Assembly: GCF_000422885.1 (NCBI RefSeq)
Contig: NZ_AUGX01000012.1
Coordinates: forward strand, 124,001-188,000
Direction of reading: 5' to 3'
DNA from: Ottowia thiooxydans DSM 14619
GTDB lineage: Bacteria > Pseudomonadota > Gammaproteobacteria > Burkholderiales > Burkholderiaceae_C
Length of the DNA stretch: 64,000 bases
Both the position numbers and the translations under genes were made by a program. Each line of letters opens with the position of its first letter. Position 1 is the stretch's first letter. Of this stretch, positions 54,046-62,300 are shown piece after piece. Under the pieces are notes generated by a model, which did not search any database, had not been told where the DNA came from, and was given only the letters and a program-made list of their open reading frames with translations.

Positions 54046-57000
54046 ATGCGACCAATCTTCAGCTGGCGGGCAGCCCTTTCGCTGATGTTCATCTTGCTCA
54101 GCGTATGGAGTCAGCCCGCACTATCAGCTGCGTTCACACCTGGAAACGTAGTGATTTTTCGGGTGGGAGATGGGAGCAGGGCCTTGGCCTCTACCGGCAA
54201 TCCGGTGTTTCTGGATGAATACCGGCCAGGTGTCGGATTGGTGCAATCTATCCCGATGCCAAAGGTGGGAAACGGCGCTCACGCGCCGTTCGCTGGCGGT
54301 GGAACGGCGGCCTCGGAGGGGTGGCTTACACGTTCACAAGACAAGCGCTGCCTTTTAGTGCCCGGCTACGGACGCGATCCTTCGATCACGAGCGGAAATC
54401 TAGTAAGTGCAATCGGCGTTTCGCGTGTCGTCGGGGTGGTCACCCGTGCAGGTGAGATCGATACATCAACCACGCTCATAGACTTGGCATCAGGAGCCAA
54501 TAATTTTCGTGGTGCAGCCAGCACTGACTGCGCCACCTTGTGGGTCACCAGCAGCCTTGACGGGACACGTACTACAACGATCGGGGCAATCAGCTCAACA
54601 TCGGTTTCCGTGACACCAGCAGGTGGGCGTGCAGTTGCAGTCGTTGATGGCCAACTCTACATTTCATCCAATACCGGAAACAACACGTACAAGGGTGTAA
54701 ATCGCGTTGGCTCCGGTACACCTACGAGCAGCACATCTTCAACCCGTTTGCCAGGTTTGACGGATGCGTTGACGCCCAGCCCATACGCTTTTGTGTTTGC
54801 AGATCTCAACGCCACACCTGGATCAGACACGCTGTATATCGCGGACGATACCAAGGGCGTTACCAAGTTTTCTCTGGAGTCAGGATCGTGGGTTGCCAAA
54901 GGTACGGTGGGCGCGGCAAGCGATGCCTACCAAGGCCTGACCGCTACGGTATCAGGCACTACCGTGACTCTGTATGCAACCCGAGGCACCAATCAACTGG
55001 TGTCCATAGTCGACTCCAGTGGCTATGGTGGTCAGTTCGTGGCGACTCCGGTTGAGATAGCTACTGCGGGTACCAATCAGGCATTTCGTGGTGTAGCGTT
55101 GGCTCCCGAGGTCAGCGTGACCGCCAACGCGTCGGCTGGTCCCAACGGCACCATCACGCCTCCTAGCAGGACAGTCTTTTACGGTGAAACGACGACATTC
55201 AACGTCTCCCCCAATCCAGGATATACCGCCGTGGTAGGTGGCTCCTGCGGTGGAACAATGGCAGGGGGAAGCTACACCACACAAGCCCTTACAGCGGATT
55301 GCTCGGTCAGTGTGACGTTCACGCAGCAAGTTACCCACACCGTGACGCCATCTGCTGGCACCGGTGGCTCCATCACTCCAGCATTGCCGTTAACGGTGAT
55401 TGCAGGCAGCACGGCAACGTTCGCTGTGGAACCGCAAGCAGGCTATGTGGCCAGCGTTGGGGGAACTTGCGGTGGAACACTGAGTGGCACGACATACACG
55501 ACCTCAGCCGTCTCTGGTAATTGCAGCGTTGCAGCCAGTTTTGCCTTGCAGAACTTCACCGTCGCGCCGAGCGCTGGCGTGAATGGCTCCATCAATCCAG
55601 CAACGCCACAAGTCCGTAACTATGGCAGCACCGCCGTATTTACGGTGGTGCCACAAGCAGGCTACTCGGCATCGGTGGGGGGAACCTGCGGTGGCGCATT
55701 GGTAGGCACGACCTACACAACCAATGCAATCACGGGAAACTGTACGGTCACCGCGTCTTTCCCCGCATTGCCCGTCTTCAGCGTCACACCGACCAGTAAG
55801 GGCCACGGCAGCGTGATGGCCGCTACGCCGCAGAATGTGGTGCAGGGGCAGACAGCAAGCTTCACCGTCACACCAGATGCTGGTTACGCGGTGGCGGTAC
55901 GTGGTACGTGCGGTGGTCAGTTGCAAGGCAATATCTACACAACCAAGCCGATCACCCAATCTTGCACTGTGGACGTGAGTTTTGCGAAGAAAGTTATTCT
56001 CTTTCTCGGCAACAGCTACACCTTTGGTCGAATTGATCCGGTGATGAGCTACAACACGGATAACGTCACCGACTTGACCATGGCTATGTGGCAACGTGAT
56101 GCCACGGGCTCGAATCCCGACGAACCCCATCCATGGGGCGGCATTCCTGGCGTATTCAAGAAACTGAGCGATCAGGCAGGCCTGGACTATGACGTTTCCA
56201 TCTCTGCACGCAATGCCGCCTCTTTGCGCGGCCACTTTCTGAACTCCAATCCCGCAGGCTGGGACTTGCGAGGCAATGCAGCCTCACAGAAATGGACCAC
56301 TGTGGTGCTGCAGGATTTGAGTGACGAACCGTTGCCTCCCGGGCGCAGTCACAACGCCAACTTGCCCTACTTCAATGCCTACGCAGACAAGTTTCAGAAA
56401 TGGATTCATGAAGGCGCGGGCGGCTCATTCACAGAGACGCAATTGTTTGGCGCCAATTGCAGCACGATCACCGGTGCGTCTCAGGCGACATGCGATGCGC
56501 AGCGCAATGTTCCAGAGTCCAATCTGAACGCCAACTCGCAGGCAGACATCTATCTGTACCAAACCTGGGCGCGCCCGGATCTGATCGCACCCAACGGCTC
56601 CAATGTCAACGGCACGACTTACGCGGCCAATGAAGGCCTGGAGTTGATGACCGCAGATTTCCACGCGGGCTACTTTGGCCGCGCCGCCGCCAATCCAGGT
56701 TTCAAAGGGGTATCCCCGGTCGGTGACGCGTTTTTGCGCGCCGTGGCAACTGGCGTGGCAATGCGTGACCCTTATGTCCCCGATGCCAGCAAGCTCAACC
56801 TCTGGTACACCGATTATTTCCATCCCAGCAAATACGGCTCTTACCTAAGTGCTCTGGTTCACTTTGGAAGGATTTCGGGCATTGATCCGACAAGCCTGGG
56901 CGCAGGTGAACTCGCCGCAGTTGATCTGGGTATATCTGCTGCCCATGCAGTCGCACTACAGCAAGTGGCGAAGGCGACGCTGGTACCTGCCGCACCGACT

Positions 57001-57954
57001 ATCTCCGCCGTGACCGGGGGTGACGGGCAGGTTGAGGTGGAGTTCACCCCTGCCAACAACCTCGGCCATTTGGACATACTGGAATACATCGCAACCTGCG
57101 GCGCGAGAAGTGTCAGTACGGCGGCTTCACCAGTCGTCGTTTCGGGTCTGGTCAACGGTGTGTCAGTCAACTGTACGGTGTCAGCGCGCAACAGTGTGGG
57201 TACCGGCGAGCCGTCTTCCGCCTCCATCAACATTACGCCGGTAGGCGCGCAATGCGGCAGTGCGCAAGGTGTTGCCACTGCAATATTGCCACGCACCAAC
57301 CTGTGCGCTGTGGGGGCAGCGTCTAGCGTGGTCTCCTCCACCGGCGTGTACAGCTGGTCATGCCAAGTGGGCAATGCCCAACCAGCCGCGTGCTCCGCAA
57401 ACTGGGCAGCCACACCAATGTCTTCGGGCACGGCAACCGCAGATGTAGCCCCAAGCTGGGTCTTCCGCTCTGCTCAGTTTATTGCCGCATCGACCGTGAG
57501 CACTCCACTAAGGAATGTCAGTTTTCCGCATGGCCTATTTGACTTTGTGCTCGAGGGCGGAGCTCCGGGCAGCACGGCTGAGTTGACGATAACTTATTCC
57601 ACCGAGCTACCCGCAGGAGCAACGTATTGGAAATTCGGGCCCAGCCCTATAGGCCATGGCTGTAGCAGTACAGCAGCTTGTGCAGCACCGCATTGGTATG
57701 CATTCCCTGACGCGGTCATCGAAGGCAATACAGTGCGCCTGAGAATTACGGACGGAGGCCTTGGTGACGATGACCTCACAGCGAACGGCGTCATTGTCGA
57801 TGCAGGGGGACCTGGCTATCTGGACACCGCTGCAATGGATAGCGTTGTCCCAGTGCCCACGCTATCCCAATGGACGCTGTTCTTGATGGCGGGTCTGTTT
57901 GCACTCTTTGGATGGGTACGACTGGCCAGAGCCTACAACGTGAGGTCTAGCTGA
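54046..57954 (+). CDS. Large IPTL-CTERM surface protein with SGNH-like domain
   Basis: A 1302-residue exported protein. Layout: signal peptide (about residues 1-27); a beta-rich N-terminal region to about 350; four approximately 70-residue repeats (about 357-646) each ending in a GG(S/T)CGG ... C(S/T)V pair of cysteines; an SGNH/DUF4886-like region with block I ILFLGNSYTFG (about 651) and block V TDYFHPSKYGSY (about 922); an FN3-like domain (about 985-1065); a choice-of-anchor U-type domain (TDGGLGDDDLTANGVIVD); and a C-terminal IPTL-CTERM sorting signal (VPTLSQWTLFLMAGLFALFG then RLAR). The cognate sorting enzyme is not in this window. I infer a surface-exposed esterase-like protein. Confidence 0.85.
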   Translation: MRPIFSWRAALSLMFILLSVWSQPALSAAFTPGNVVIFRVGDGSRALASTGNPVFLDEYRPGVGLVQSIPMPKVGNGAHAPFAGGGTAASEGWLTRSQDKRCLLVPGYGRDPSITSGNLVSAIGVSRVVGVVTRAGEIDTSTTLIDLASGANNFRGAASTDCATLWVTSSLDGTRTTTIGAISSTSVSVTPAGGRAVAVVDGQLYISSNTGNNTYKGVNRVGSGTPTSSTSSTRLPGLTDALTPSPYAFVFADLNATPGSDTLYIADDTKGVTKFSLESGSWVAKGTVGAASDAYQGLTATVSGTTVTLYATRGTNQLVSIVDSSGYGGQFVATPVEIATAGTNQAFRGVALAPEVSVTANASAGPNGTITPPSRTVFYGETTTFNVSPNPGYTAVVGGSCGGTMAGGSYTTQALTADCSVSVTFTQQVTHTVTPSAGTGGSITPALPLTVIAGSTATFAVEPQAGYVASVGGTCGGTLSGTTYTTSAVSGNCSVAASFALQNFTVAPSAGVNGSINPATPQVRNYGSTAVFTVVPQAGYSASVGGTCGGALVGTTYTTNAITGNCTVTASFPALPVFSVTPTSKGHGSVMAATPQNVVQGQTASFTVTPDAGYAVAVRGTCGGQLQGNIYTTKPITQSCTVDVSFAKKVILFLGNSYTFGRIDPVMSYNTDNVTDLTMAMWQRDATGSNPDEPHPWGGIPGVFKKLSDQAGLDYDVSISARNAASLRGHFLNSNPAGWDLRGNAASQKWTTVVLQDLSDEPLPPGRSHNANLPYFNAYADKFQKWIHEGAGGSFTETQLFGANCSTITGASQATCDAQRNVPESNLNANSQADIYLYQTWARPDLIAPNGSNVNGTTYAANEGLELMTADFHAGYFGRAAANPGFKGVSPVGDAFLRAVATGVAMRDPYVPDASKLNLWYTDYFHPSKYGSYLSALVHFGRISGIDPTSLGAGELAAVDLGISAAHAVALQQVAKATLVPAAPTISAVTGGDGQVEVEFTPANNLGHLDILEYIATCGARSVSTAASPVVVSGLVNGVSVNCTVSARNSVGTGEPSSASINITPVGAQCGSAQGVATAILPRTNLCAVGAASSVVSSTGVYSWSCQVGNAQPAACSANWAATPMSSGTATADVAPSWVFRSAQFIAASTVSTPLRNVSFPHGLFDFVLEGGAPGSTAELTITYSTELPAGATYWKFGPSPIGHGCSSTAACAAPHWYAFPDAVIEGNTVRLRITDGGLGDDDLTANGVIVDAGGPGYLDTAAMDSVVPVPTLSQWTLFLMAGLFALFGWVRLARAYNVRSS
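55117..55983 (+). repeat. Four in-frame repeats of about 207-219 bp
   Basis: Repeats at about 55117-55323, 55336-55542, 55555-55764 and 55777-55983 encode beta-sandwich-like units of about 70 residues (VTPSAGTGGSITP...GYVASVGGTCGGTL...CSVAASF). They resemble Listeria-Bacteroides / InlB B-type repeats with two added cysteines per unit. Confidence 0.85.
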
Positions 57955-58060
57955 TTCAGCTACCGCATCGAAGCCGCGCAGCAAAGCCTTGGGTGCCGCT
58001 GCTAACGGCGAGTGGACACCCTATGCAATTCCCAGAACAAAGCGAGGCCTTGACGTGTCT

Positions 58061-58606
58061 ATGATCCGGCTCCTGAAAGCCTTTGTGTGTTGGGTTGCGC
58101 TGCTAGGCGGCAGCGTGATGTCTCAACCCCTTGATGCCTGCAACAGAAAAACCATGACTCAGTCCAGTTGGCAATTAGTCCCTCGCCAAGGCATTACTTG
58201 CCGCGACCTGCAGGTGTCCCTAGGGCAGGAGCGCGAAGCGCTGCGCAAGGCGATGGTGGCAGCGGCCTTTCTCCCACCCAAGCATGGCCGCTACCCCGAC
58301 GAAGATGATTTTCTCACCGCAGACAAATCCACCTTCATCCGTGTGCGATATGAAAGTGGCAAGGTGAGTGACATCGAGTTTCTAGCCGGAGACCTCAAGT
58401 ACCAAGGCATCGACCTGCACCGCAACACCACGTTCGCCAAGATCAAACGCCAGTTCAAGGCCAAGCGACTGACGTTGCGCGACACCCAGTGGTTGGGCGA
58501 TGGCCAGGACTGCCCCGAACTCGCCATCAATATTGCCACGCGCGACGATGTAGGCGGAGACGGCGATGGGATCGAATGGGTGATCCTGAGCAGTAGTTTC
58601 AATTGA
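58061..58606 (+). CDS. Exported hypothetical protein
   Basis: A 181-residue protein with a probable signal peptide (MIRLLKAFVCWVALLGGSVM) from the ATG at 58061. The mature region contains LVPRQGITCRDLQVSLGQER and FIRVRYESGKVSDIEFLAGD, and ends DGDGIEWVILSSSFN. I do not recognise the family. A degenerate copy of its last 60 or so bases recurs at about 59700-59765, so the gene was once partly duplicated. Confidence 0.65.
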   Translation: MIRLLKAFVCWVALLGGSVMSQPLDACNRKTMTQSSWQLVPRQGITCRDLQVSLGQEREALRKAMVAAAFLPPKHGRYPDEDDFLTADKSTFIRVRYESGKVSDIEFLAGDLKYQGIDLHRNTTFAKIKRQFKAKRLTLRDTQWLGDGQDCPELAINIATRDDVGGDGDGIEWVILSSSFN

Positions 58607-58823
58607 GACAGGGCCAAGCTACACTAATTTTCTGAGCGTAGCGGTGGGCGAACGCGCATGTCATTTAGTTAAGTTCGCAGAGCCCTGAAACGTATGAACT
58701 CAGCGATAGTCGAGCCCAAACTCCACCCTAAGCCACGACTAGTTTTTAGAGTAGTTGTCGCCGAAAAACTAAACTCCGGCCGCGTCGTTACTGCGAGATA
58801 GCTGGGTGCTTCTGAAGATTGTT

Positions 58824-59048
58824 ATGACCACCACCTTTTTCATGGGCGTGAGCATTACGCTTGATTCATTCGAACGCAATGAGCTTCCTGGCGTATGGTG
58901 GCCACATGCTTCTTTGGTGGTCGCGCCTGGCAGCAAGACTTTGGAAAATGTTTCACACGACGAGCACTATGCAAGCAGGGCAGAGGCTGATGGGATGGCC
59001 CTACGCATCGCCAAGCGCCGTATCCGGGATGAGATGCATCAGGGGTAA
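58824..59048 (+). CDS. Small hypothetical protein
   Basis: A 74-residue protein from the ATG at 58824 (MTTTFFMGVSITLDSFERNE). The C-terminal part (HDEHYASRAEADGMALRIAK, RRIRDEMHQG) resembles the tails of small Burkholderiales proteins with an A-x-x-A-AK-x-WI pattern, but I cannot assign a function. No signal peptide. Confidence 0.5.
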   Translation: MTTTFFMGVSITLDSFERNELPGVWWPHASLVVAPGSKTLENVSHDEHYASRAEADGMALRIAKRRIRDEMHQG

Positions 59049-59163
59049 TCGCCGCGACGGCCACCGGTTCTCAGGTTGAGATTCCATCGCGCCAACACAT
59101 GGTGCTGAGTGCCGACCCGGGTTAATTACACGCCGCATTCCGACAGTGAAGCGCGCAGCGCAA

Positions 59164-59195
59164 AAAGGCCCCGACCATTTCTGATCGGGGCCTTT
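59164..59195 (-). terminator. Intrinsic terminator of the CsbD gene
   Basis: An 11-bp perfect stem (AAAGGCCCCGA with its complement, 10-base loop). Read on the minus strand it ends in a T-run. It lies 33 bp past the csbD-like stop. Its loop and inner stem match another terminator at 61573-61602. Confidence 0.85.
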
Positions 59196-59227
59196 AAGGC
59201 TGCAGCGAGAAATTCCCGCCTGCAACC

Positions 59228-59407
59228 TTACTTAGTCGCATCTTTGATTTTTTCTTTCGCGTCGCCATAGTTCTTTTGGACATTGCCCTCGACCTGCTTA
59301 GCCACACCCTTGACTTGCTGCTCCGGGCTGTTGAGGACCTCACCGGTCTTCTGCTGCACTTTACCAGCCACTTCTTTCAAAGCGCCTTTGATTTGATCGG
59401 TATTCAT
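59228..59407 (-). CDS. CsbD-family stress protein
   Basis: A 59-residue hydrophilic protein of the CsbD family (MNTDQIKGALKEVAGKVQQK, TGEVLNSPEQQVKGVAKQVE, GNVQKNYGDAKEKIKDATK). The ATG at 59407 has an AAGGAG ribosome-binding site. Relatives are stress-induced and abundant; exact function is not known. A good terminator follows. Confidence 0.9.
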   Translation of the reverse strand: MNTDQIKGALKEVAGKVQQKTGEVLNSPEQQVKGVAKQVEGNVQKNYGDAKEKIKDATK

Positions 59408-59582
59408 GTTGCTCCTTCGGTTGTCTGATATGCGTAGCGGGATCGCTTTGCATGAACCAAGATTACGCTTTAAGCCTGCACGCGGCCGCCGGAGACAGTC
59501 GACAGGTGGCGTCAGCATAAGCCTACAAACACCGAACCCATTCCATTCCGGACCAAAGCGCGTCACATCACGATTGACCTAA

Positions 59583-59623
59583 AAAGAAGGGCGTTCACCG
59601 CTATGCCCCTTACGCCCCTCTTT
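59583..59623 (-). terminator. Probable terminator downstream of the effector gene
   Basis: Imperfect 11-bp stem (AAAGAAGGGCG / CGCCCCTCTTT, one mismatch), followed on the minus strand by CTTCTTTTTAGG. It could end transcription of the leftward chaperone-effector operon about 260 bp past the last stop. Confidence 0.5.
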
Positions 59624-59699
59624 CGGTCTTTGCTGGGGAGCAAGGGAACGGAAGCTGGACTTTAACTCCGCTGCACCCCAAGTCGAGCAACGTTTCGCA

Positions 59700-59765
59700 G
59701 TGATGGCGATGGGATCGAATGGGTAGATCCTTAGCCGCGACTTCAAATGAGATTGTGCCAAGCCA
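59700..59765 (+). pseudogene. Degenerate copy of the 3' end of the 58061-58606 gene
   Basis: The stretch GATGGCGATGGGATCGAATG and the following bases align with the last codons and downstream bases of the gene at 58061-58606 (GACGGCGATGGGATCGAATG...), including the shared GCCAAGC just after. An inserted base and substitutions break the frame. It is the remnant of a duplication about 1.1 kb away. Confidence 0.7.
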
Positions 59766-59887
59766 CCCCAGCTATCCGAGTGAACTGAGAACAGAGTCGT
59801 GAAGCATAGTGGCTGGTTGCAGCCGTACCTAATCGCCCTAACCATCCATAGCCAAGCTGTTGATCCCAGCCATACGAACCACGTCTT

Positions 59888-60853
59888 CTAAGGAAAGATT
59901 GCGTTGTGGATCACGTAATGATGGTGAAGCGGCTTATTACCTCCCGCGAATACATAGTTCACGTCTTCTACGAACGCCAAAAACTGAGCGATTGGACGCA
60001 GCACCTTTTCAGTGGAATCTAGAGCTTTGCTCATGACGTCGATCGCAGCTTCGAAAAATTCCCGGAACGCCGCCTGGACGCGCTGCGAGAAACTCATGGT
60101 CGCGTTACGAACTACACCATCAGCCACTACAGCCTGCCCAAGAGGCCTGGCAGAGCTGGGTTCGCTTTCAGAAGCCTCCACTCCGGCAGAGCTGAAAGGG
60201 TTGTAGCTGGATCCAACTTTTTCCCTTTGATCGTCTGAGACATTGATACTTTTGGAATGGCCGCGCACGGCATCGAACTTCGCAGCCCCATTCGCGTCGT
60301 CAAGTGGCACTTCGCCTGGGAAAGTGATCAGATTGGCGCCTGCGACCACCTCATCGAAGGGGTTGTGGCCCATATCACCAACTCTTCTGGCGGCCCCCAT
60401 CACGTCAAACGGGATGTTTTGCTTTTCTGCCCGGTTTTTTGCTGCAACCAGTACATCAAACGGGTTGGTGCTCAAGACAGCGTCTTGTTCATCTTTACTC
60501 AGGGCGGCGAACACATCGTCGGCTCGCACACTAGTCGCTATATTCTGGAGTTTCCCGGAACTCAGAAATTCGTCATCAGAAAGATATTCATCCAGAGAAG
60601 ATTCGTCAGAGCTTTCGAGGGAATAGTATTTTGAGTCAGAACTGGAATCCCCAGAAAAGCTAGGTTCCTCGAGTTCCCGGGCATCTTGATCTCTCGAAAG
60701 GATCAAGCTCTCTTTCGTTTGATCATTCCTCACTTCGATTTGTCGACCGTCAAGTCCACCTTCGCCAGTTTTTGGGCCAGCTGCTTTACTCTGAGCATCC
60801 TGGGAAGGATTGGTGGTATTCAGTGGTTGGGTGTTGATTGCGATATTTCCCAT
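59888..60853 (-). CDS. Putative type III secretion effector with NPF motifs
   Basis: A 321-residue hydrophilic protein with no signal peptide and no family I recognise. The N-terminus is polar and flexible (MGNIAINTQPLNTTNPSQDA); residues 66-98 are a Ser/Asp/Glu-rich tract. NPF motifs occur at residues 130-132, 164-166 and 218-220, plus NIPF at 146-149; residues 130-181 look like three degenerate repeats (NPFDVLVAA, NIPFDVMGAA, NPFDEVVAG). The C-terminal third is helical. It starts 16 bp after a CesT-type chaperone gene on the same strand, the classic effector-chaperone order. Translocation and function are inferred. Confidence 0.68.
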   Translation of the reverse strand: MGNIAINTQPLNTTNPSQDAQSKAAGPKTGEGGLDGRQIEVRNDQTKESLILSRDQDARELEEPSFSGDSSSDSKYYSLESSDESSLDEYLSDDEFLSSGKLQNIATSVRADDVFAALSKDEQDAVLSTNPFDVLVAAKNRAEKQNIPFDVMGAARRVGDMGHNPFDEVVAGANLITFPGEVPLDDANGAAKFDAVRGHSKSINVSDDQREKVGSSYNPFSSAGVEASESEPSSARPLGQAVVADGVVRNATMSFSQRVQAAFREFFEAAIDVMSKALDSTEKVLRPIAQFLAFVEDVNYVFAGGNKPLHHHYVIHNAIFP

Positions 60854-60869
60854 GTCTATTCTCCAGAAT

Positions 60870-61295
60870 TCAGTTAATCGTCTGTGGCAATTCGGCGCTC
60901 ACTTTGCCTCGCACTACCTCGCGCCAAAGTAAGGCAACGTTGGTGAACGCTTGTAGCGCTTGAGAGAGCGAAGCCCCATTGATAGTGGTCAGCGGTAACC
61001 GCGCGCACAACAGAACCACACCAGTCCCCGCCTGCAGTCCCAGCGTGCAACCGCCGGTGCCTACCCACAGCCCATTGGCCTCCAGCATCAGTTGCATAAG
61101 TTTTTCGTGCTTCACTTGCGCAGAAGGGCGACCGAGTGTGGAAAAAAAGATCAAATCACCTGTGTTTTGATCGATTTCTGGACTGATGCCGATAGAGATG
61201 TCGGCAATGACCACTTCGTGGCTGGACAGCAATTCTTTCGCGGAAAGACCCGCATGGCGTGCGTAGTCCTCAAGCACTTCGGTATAGAGACTCAT
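60870..61295 (-). CDS. CesT-family type III secretion chaperone
   Basis: A 141-residue protein of the CesT/Tir-chaperone fold. The conserved block is KLMQLMLEANGLWVGTGGCT, then LGLQAGTGVVLLCARLPL, followed by a C-terminal helix (LSQALQAFTNVALLWREVV). Such dimeric cytosolic chaperones bind the N-terminus of a cognate effector. It is the first gene of a two-gene leftward operon with the putative effector. No secretion-apparatus genes are in this window. Confidence 0.85.
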   Translation of the reverse strand: MSLYTEVLEDYARHAGLSAKELLSSHEVVIADISIGISPEIDQNTGDLIFFSTLGRPSAQVKHEKLMQLMLEANGLWVGTGGCTLGLQAGTGVVLLCARLPLTTINGASLSQALQAFTNVALLWREVVRGKVSAELPQTIN

Positions 61296-61755
61296 TTTTT
61301 TCCCTGTTAAGCGTTGAATGAATGAAATCCATAAGCTGTTGCTTCGTCATCAGCTCGCGGTTCCTACTCAATAAGTCACAGCAGGGGAGAAACGGTTCCT
61401 TAAAAAAACCTTACGTGCAGGTACTTACCCGATCAGAAGGATGAAATAGTTAAGCGTCCTACAAAAAAATGACATTTATATAAATATAAAGTTCTAAATA
61501 TCGAGTTCACCCTGGATGAATCGAAACTGGACTGGGCTTAACCCAAATACCGAAGAAAAATGAGAATGTAAAAAAGCCCCGGTCATTTCTGATCGGGGCT
61601 TTCCACCTTATTTGCCATGCTCTGCCGCATCTCTCCCCTCTTCCAATACGGCCAGAAGCTTTCCCGTGAGGAAGTCCTCAAGCGCCGAGTGTTTGCCCAC
61701 CCGACGCTGACCATGAGGGCCTAAAGCTCTGCTTGGCCTATGCCGCTGTACCGAC
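61296..61755. promoter_or_regulatory. Promoter region of the chaperone-effector operon
   Basis: About 460 bp, A+T-enriched around 61440-61500. The leftward promoter of the chaperone should lie here. I looked for a PIP-box-type TTCG-N16-TTCG repeat and did not find one; a related pair of CGAA sites has the wrong spacing (24 bases). The terminator of the upstream small genes occupies 61573-61602. Confidence 0.4.
61573..61602 (-). terminator. Intrinsic terminator
   Basis: Stem AAAGCCCCG / CGGGGCTTT with a 12-base loop; on the minus strand it runs into TTTTTT. It ends the leftward 61756-62300 transcript. It shares CATTTCTGATCGGGG with the CsbD terminator at 59164-59195. Confidence 0.85.
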
Positions 61756-62004
61756 TCAATCCAGCGCCTGAATCCTTCGAGCAATCGAGTCCATCAGCTT
61801 TTTGATTTCTGATGATGCTTTGAGATCCAGCATCTCGCGCTGCAACATCAGGTTATCACGCTCAGCGCGAAGGCCTTCAAGGTACTTGCGGTCATGGTCT
61901 GCCTTGATCCACTCTTCCGTAATCTTGACTGTGAGCTTGCCACGTAGTCGCGTAATCAGCTCCTGGGTTGCTTGGTGCGCTGTCTCATTGGAAATTTTGC
62001 TCAT
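61756..62004 (-). CDS. Small coiled-coil protein
   Basis: An 82-residue helical, charged protein (MSKISNETAHQATQELITRL...RERDNLMLQ-type heptads) from an ATG at 62004 with a strong AGGAG ribosome-binding site. The pattern suggests a short coiled coil. No family recognised. It lies between a degenerate gene and the chaperone-effector operon, with its own terminator, in the island-like region. Confidence 0.6.
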   Translation of the reverse strand: MSKISNETAHQATQELITRLRGKLTVKITEEWIKADHDRKYLEGLRAERDNLMLQREMLDLKASSEIKKLMDSIARRIQALD

Positions 62005-62042
62005 CGTAAGTCTCCTAAAAAAGTAATCATATCGTATTCTTT

Positions 62043-62300
62043 TTATAGGAAAACATAGCGTTTACCCAGATGTTTTACCAGGGCGTTCACGGATTCATAC
62101 TGCGCATTAATACAGTGTTTGGAATCGATGATGATTTCTCGCACTAAGTAGGCAGCCCCGGCTCGATCTCTACTCCGAACTGGCAGGATTCGCTGACCAT
62201 CACCCGCCTTTGCCACCTCATCCAAGCCTTTGGCGTCGTTTGCGCCGATGGAGCCGACACCTTTCCCCGCTTGAACTGCTGCCGTCTCTACGCCCTTCAT
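62043..62300 (-). CDS. Hypothetical, possibly the 3' remnant of a longer gene
   Basis: An 85-residue frame from the ATG at 62300 (MKGVETAAVQAGKGVGSIGA), with a GAGAGG ribosome-binding site. Upstream in frame, before a stop, the codons still read like protein (KLDGFALGPKVERS), so a longer ancestor may have lost its 5' part. The C-terminus is DRAGAAYLVREIIIDSKHCI...LVKHLGKRYVFL. Function unknown. Confidence 0.4.
   Translation of the reverse strand: MKGVETAAVQAGKGVGSIGANDAKGLDEVAKAGDGQRILPVRSRDRAGAAYLVREIIIDSKHCINAQYESVNALVKHLGKRYVFL

Noticed and set aside
61515-61556. PIP-box-like pair of CGAA sites upstream of the chaperone
   Set aside because: The two sites are 24 bases apart rather than the expected 16.
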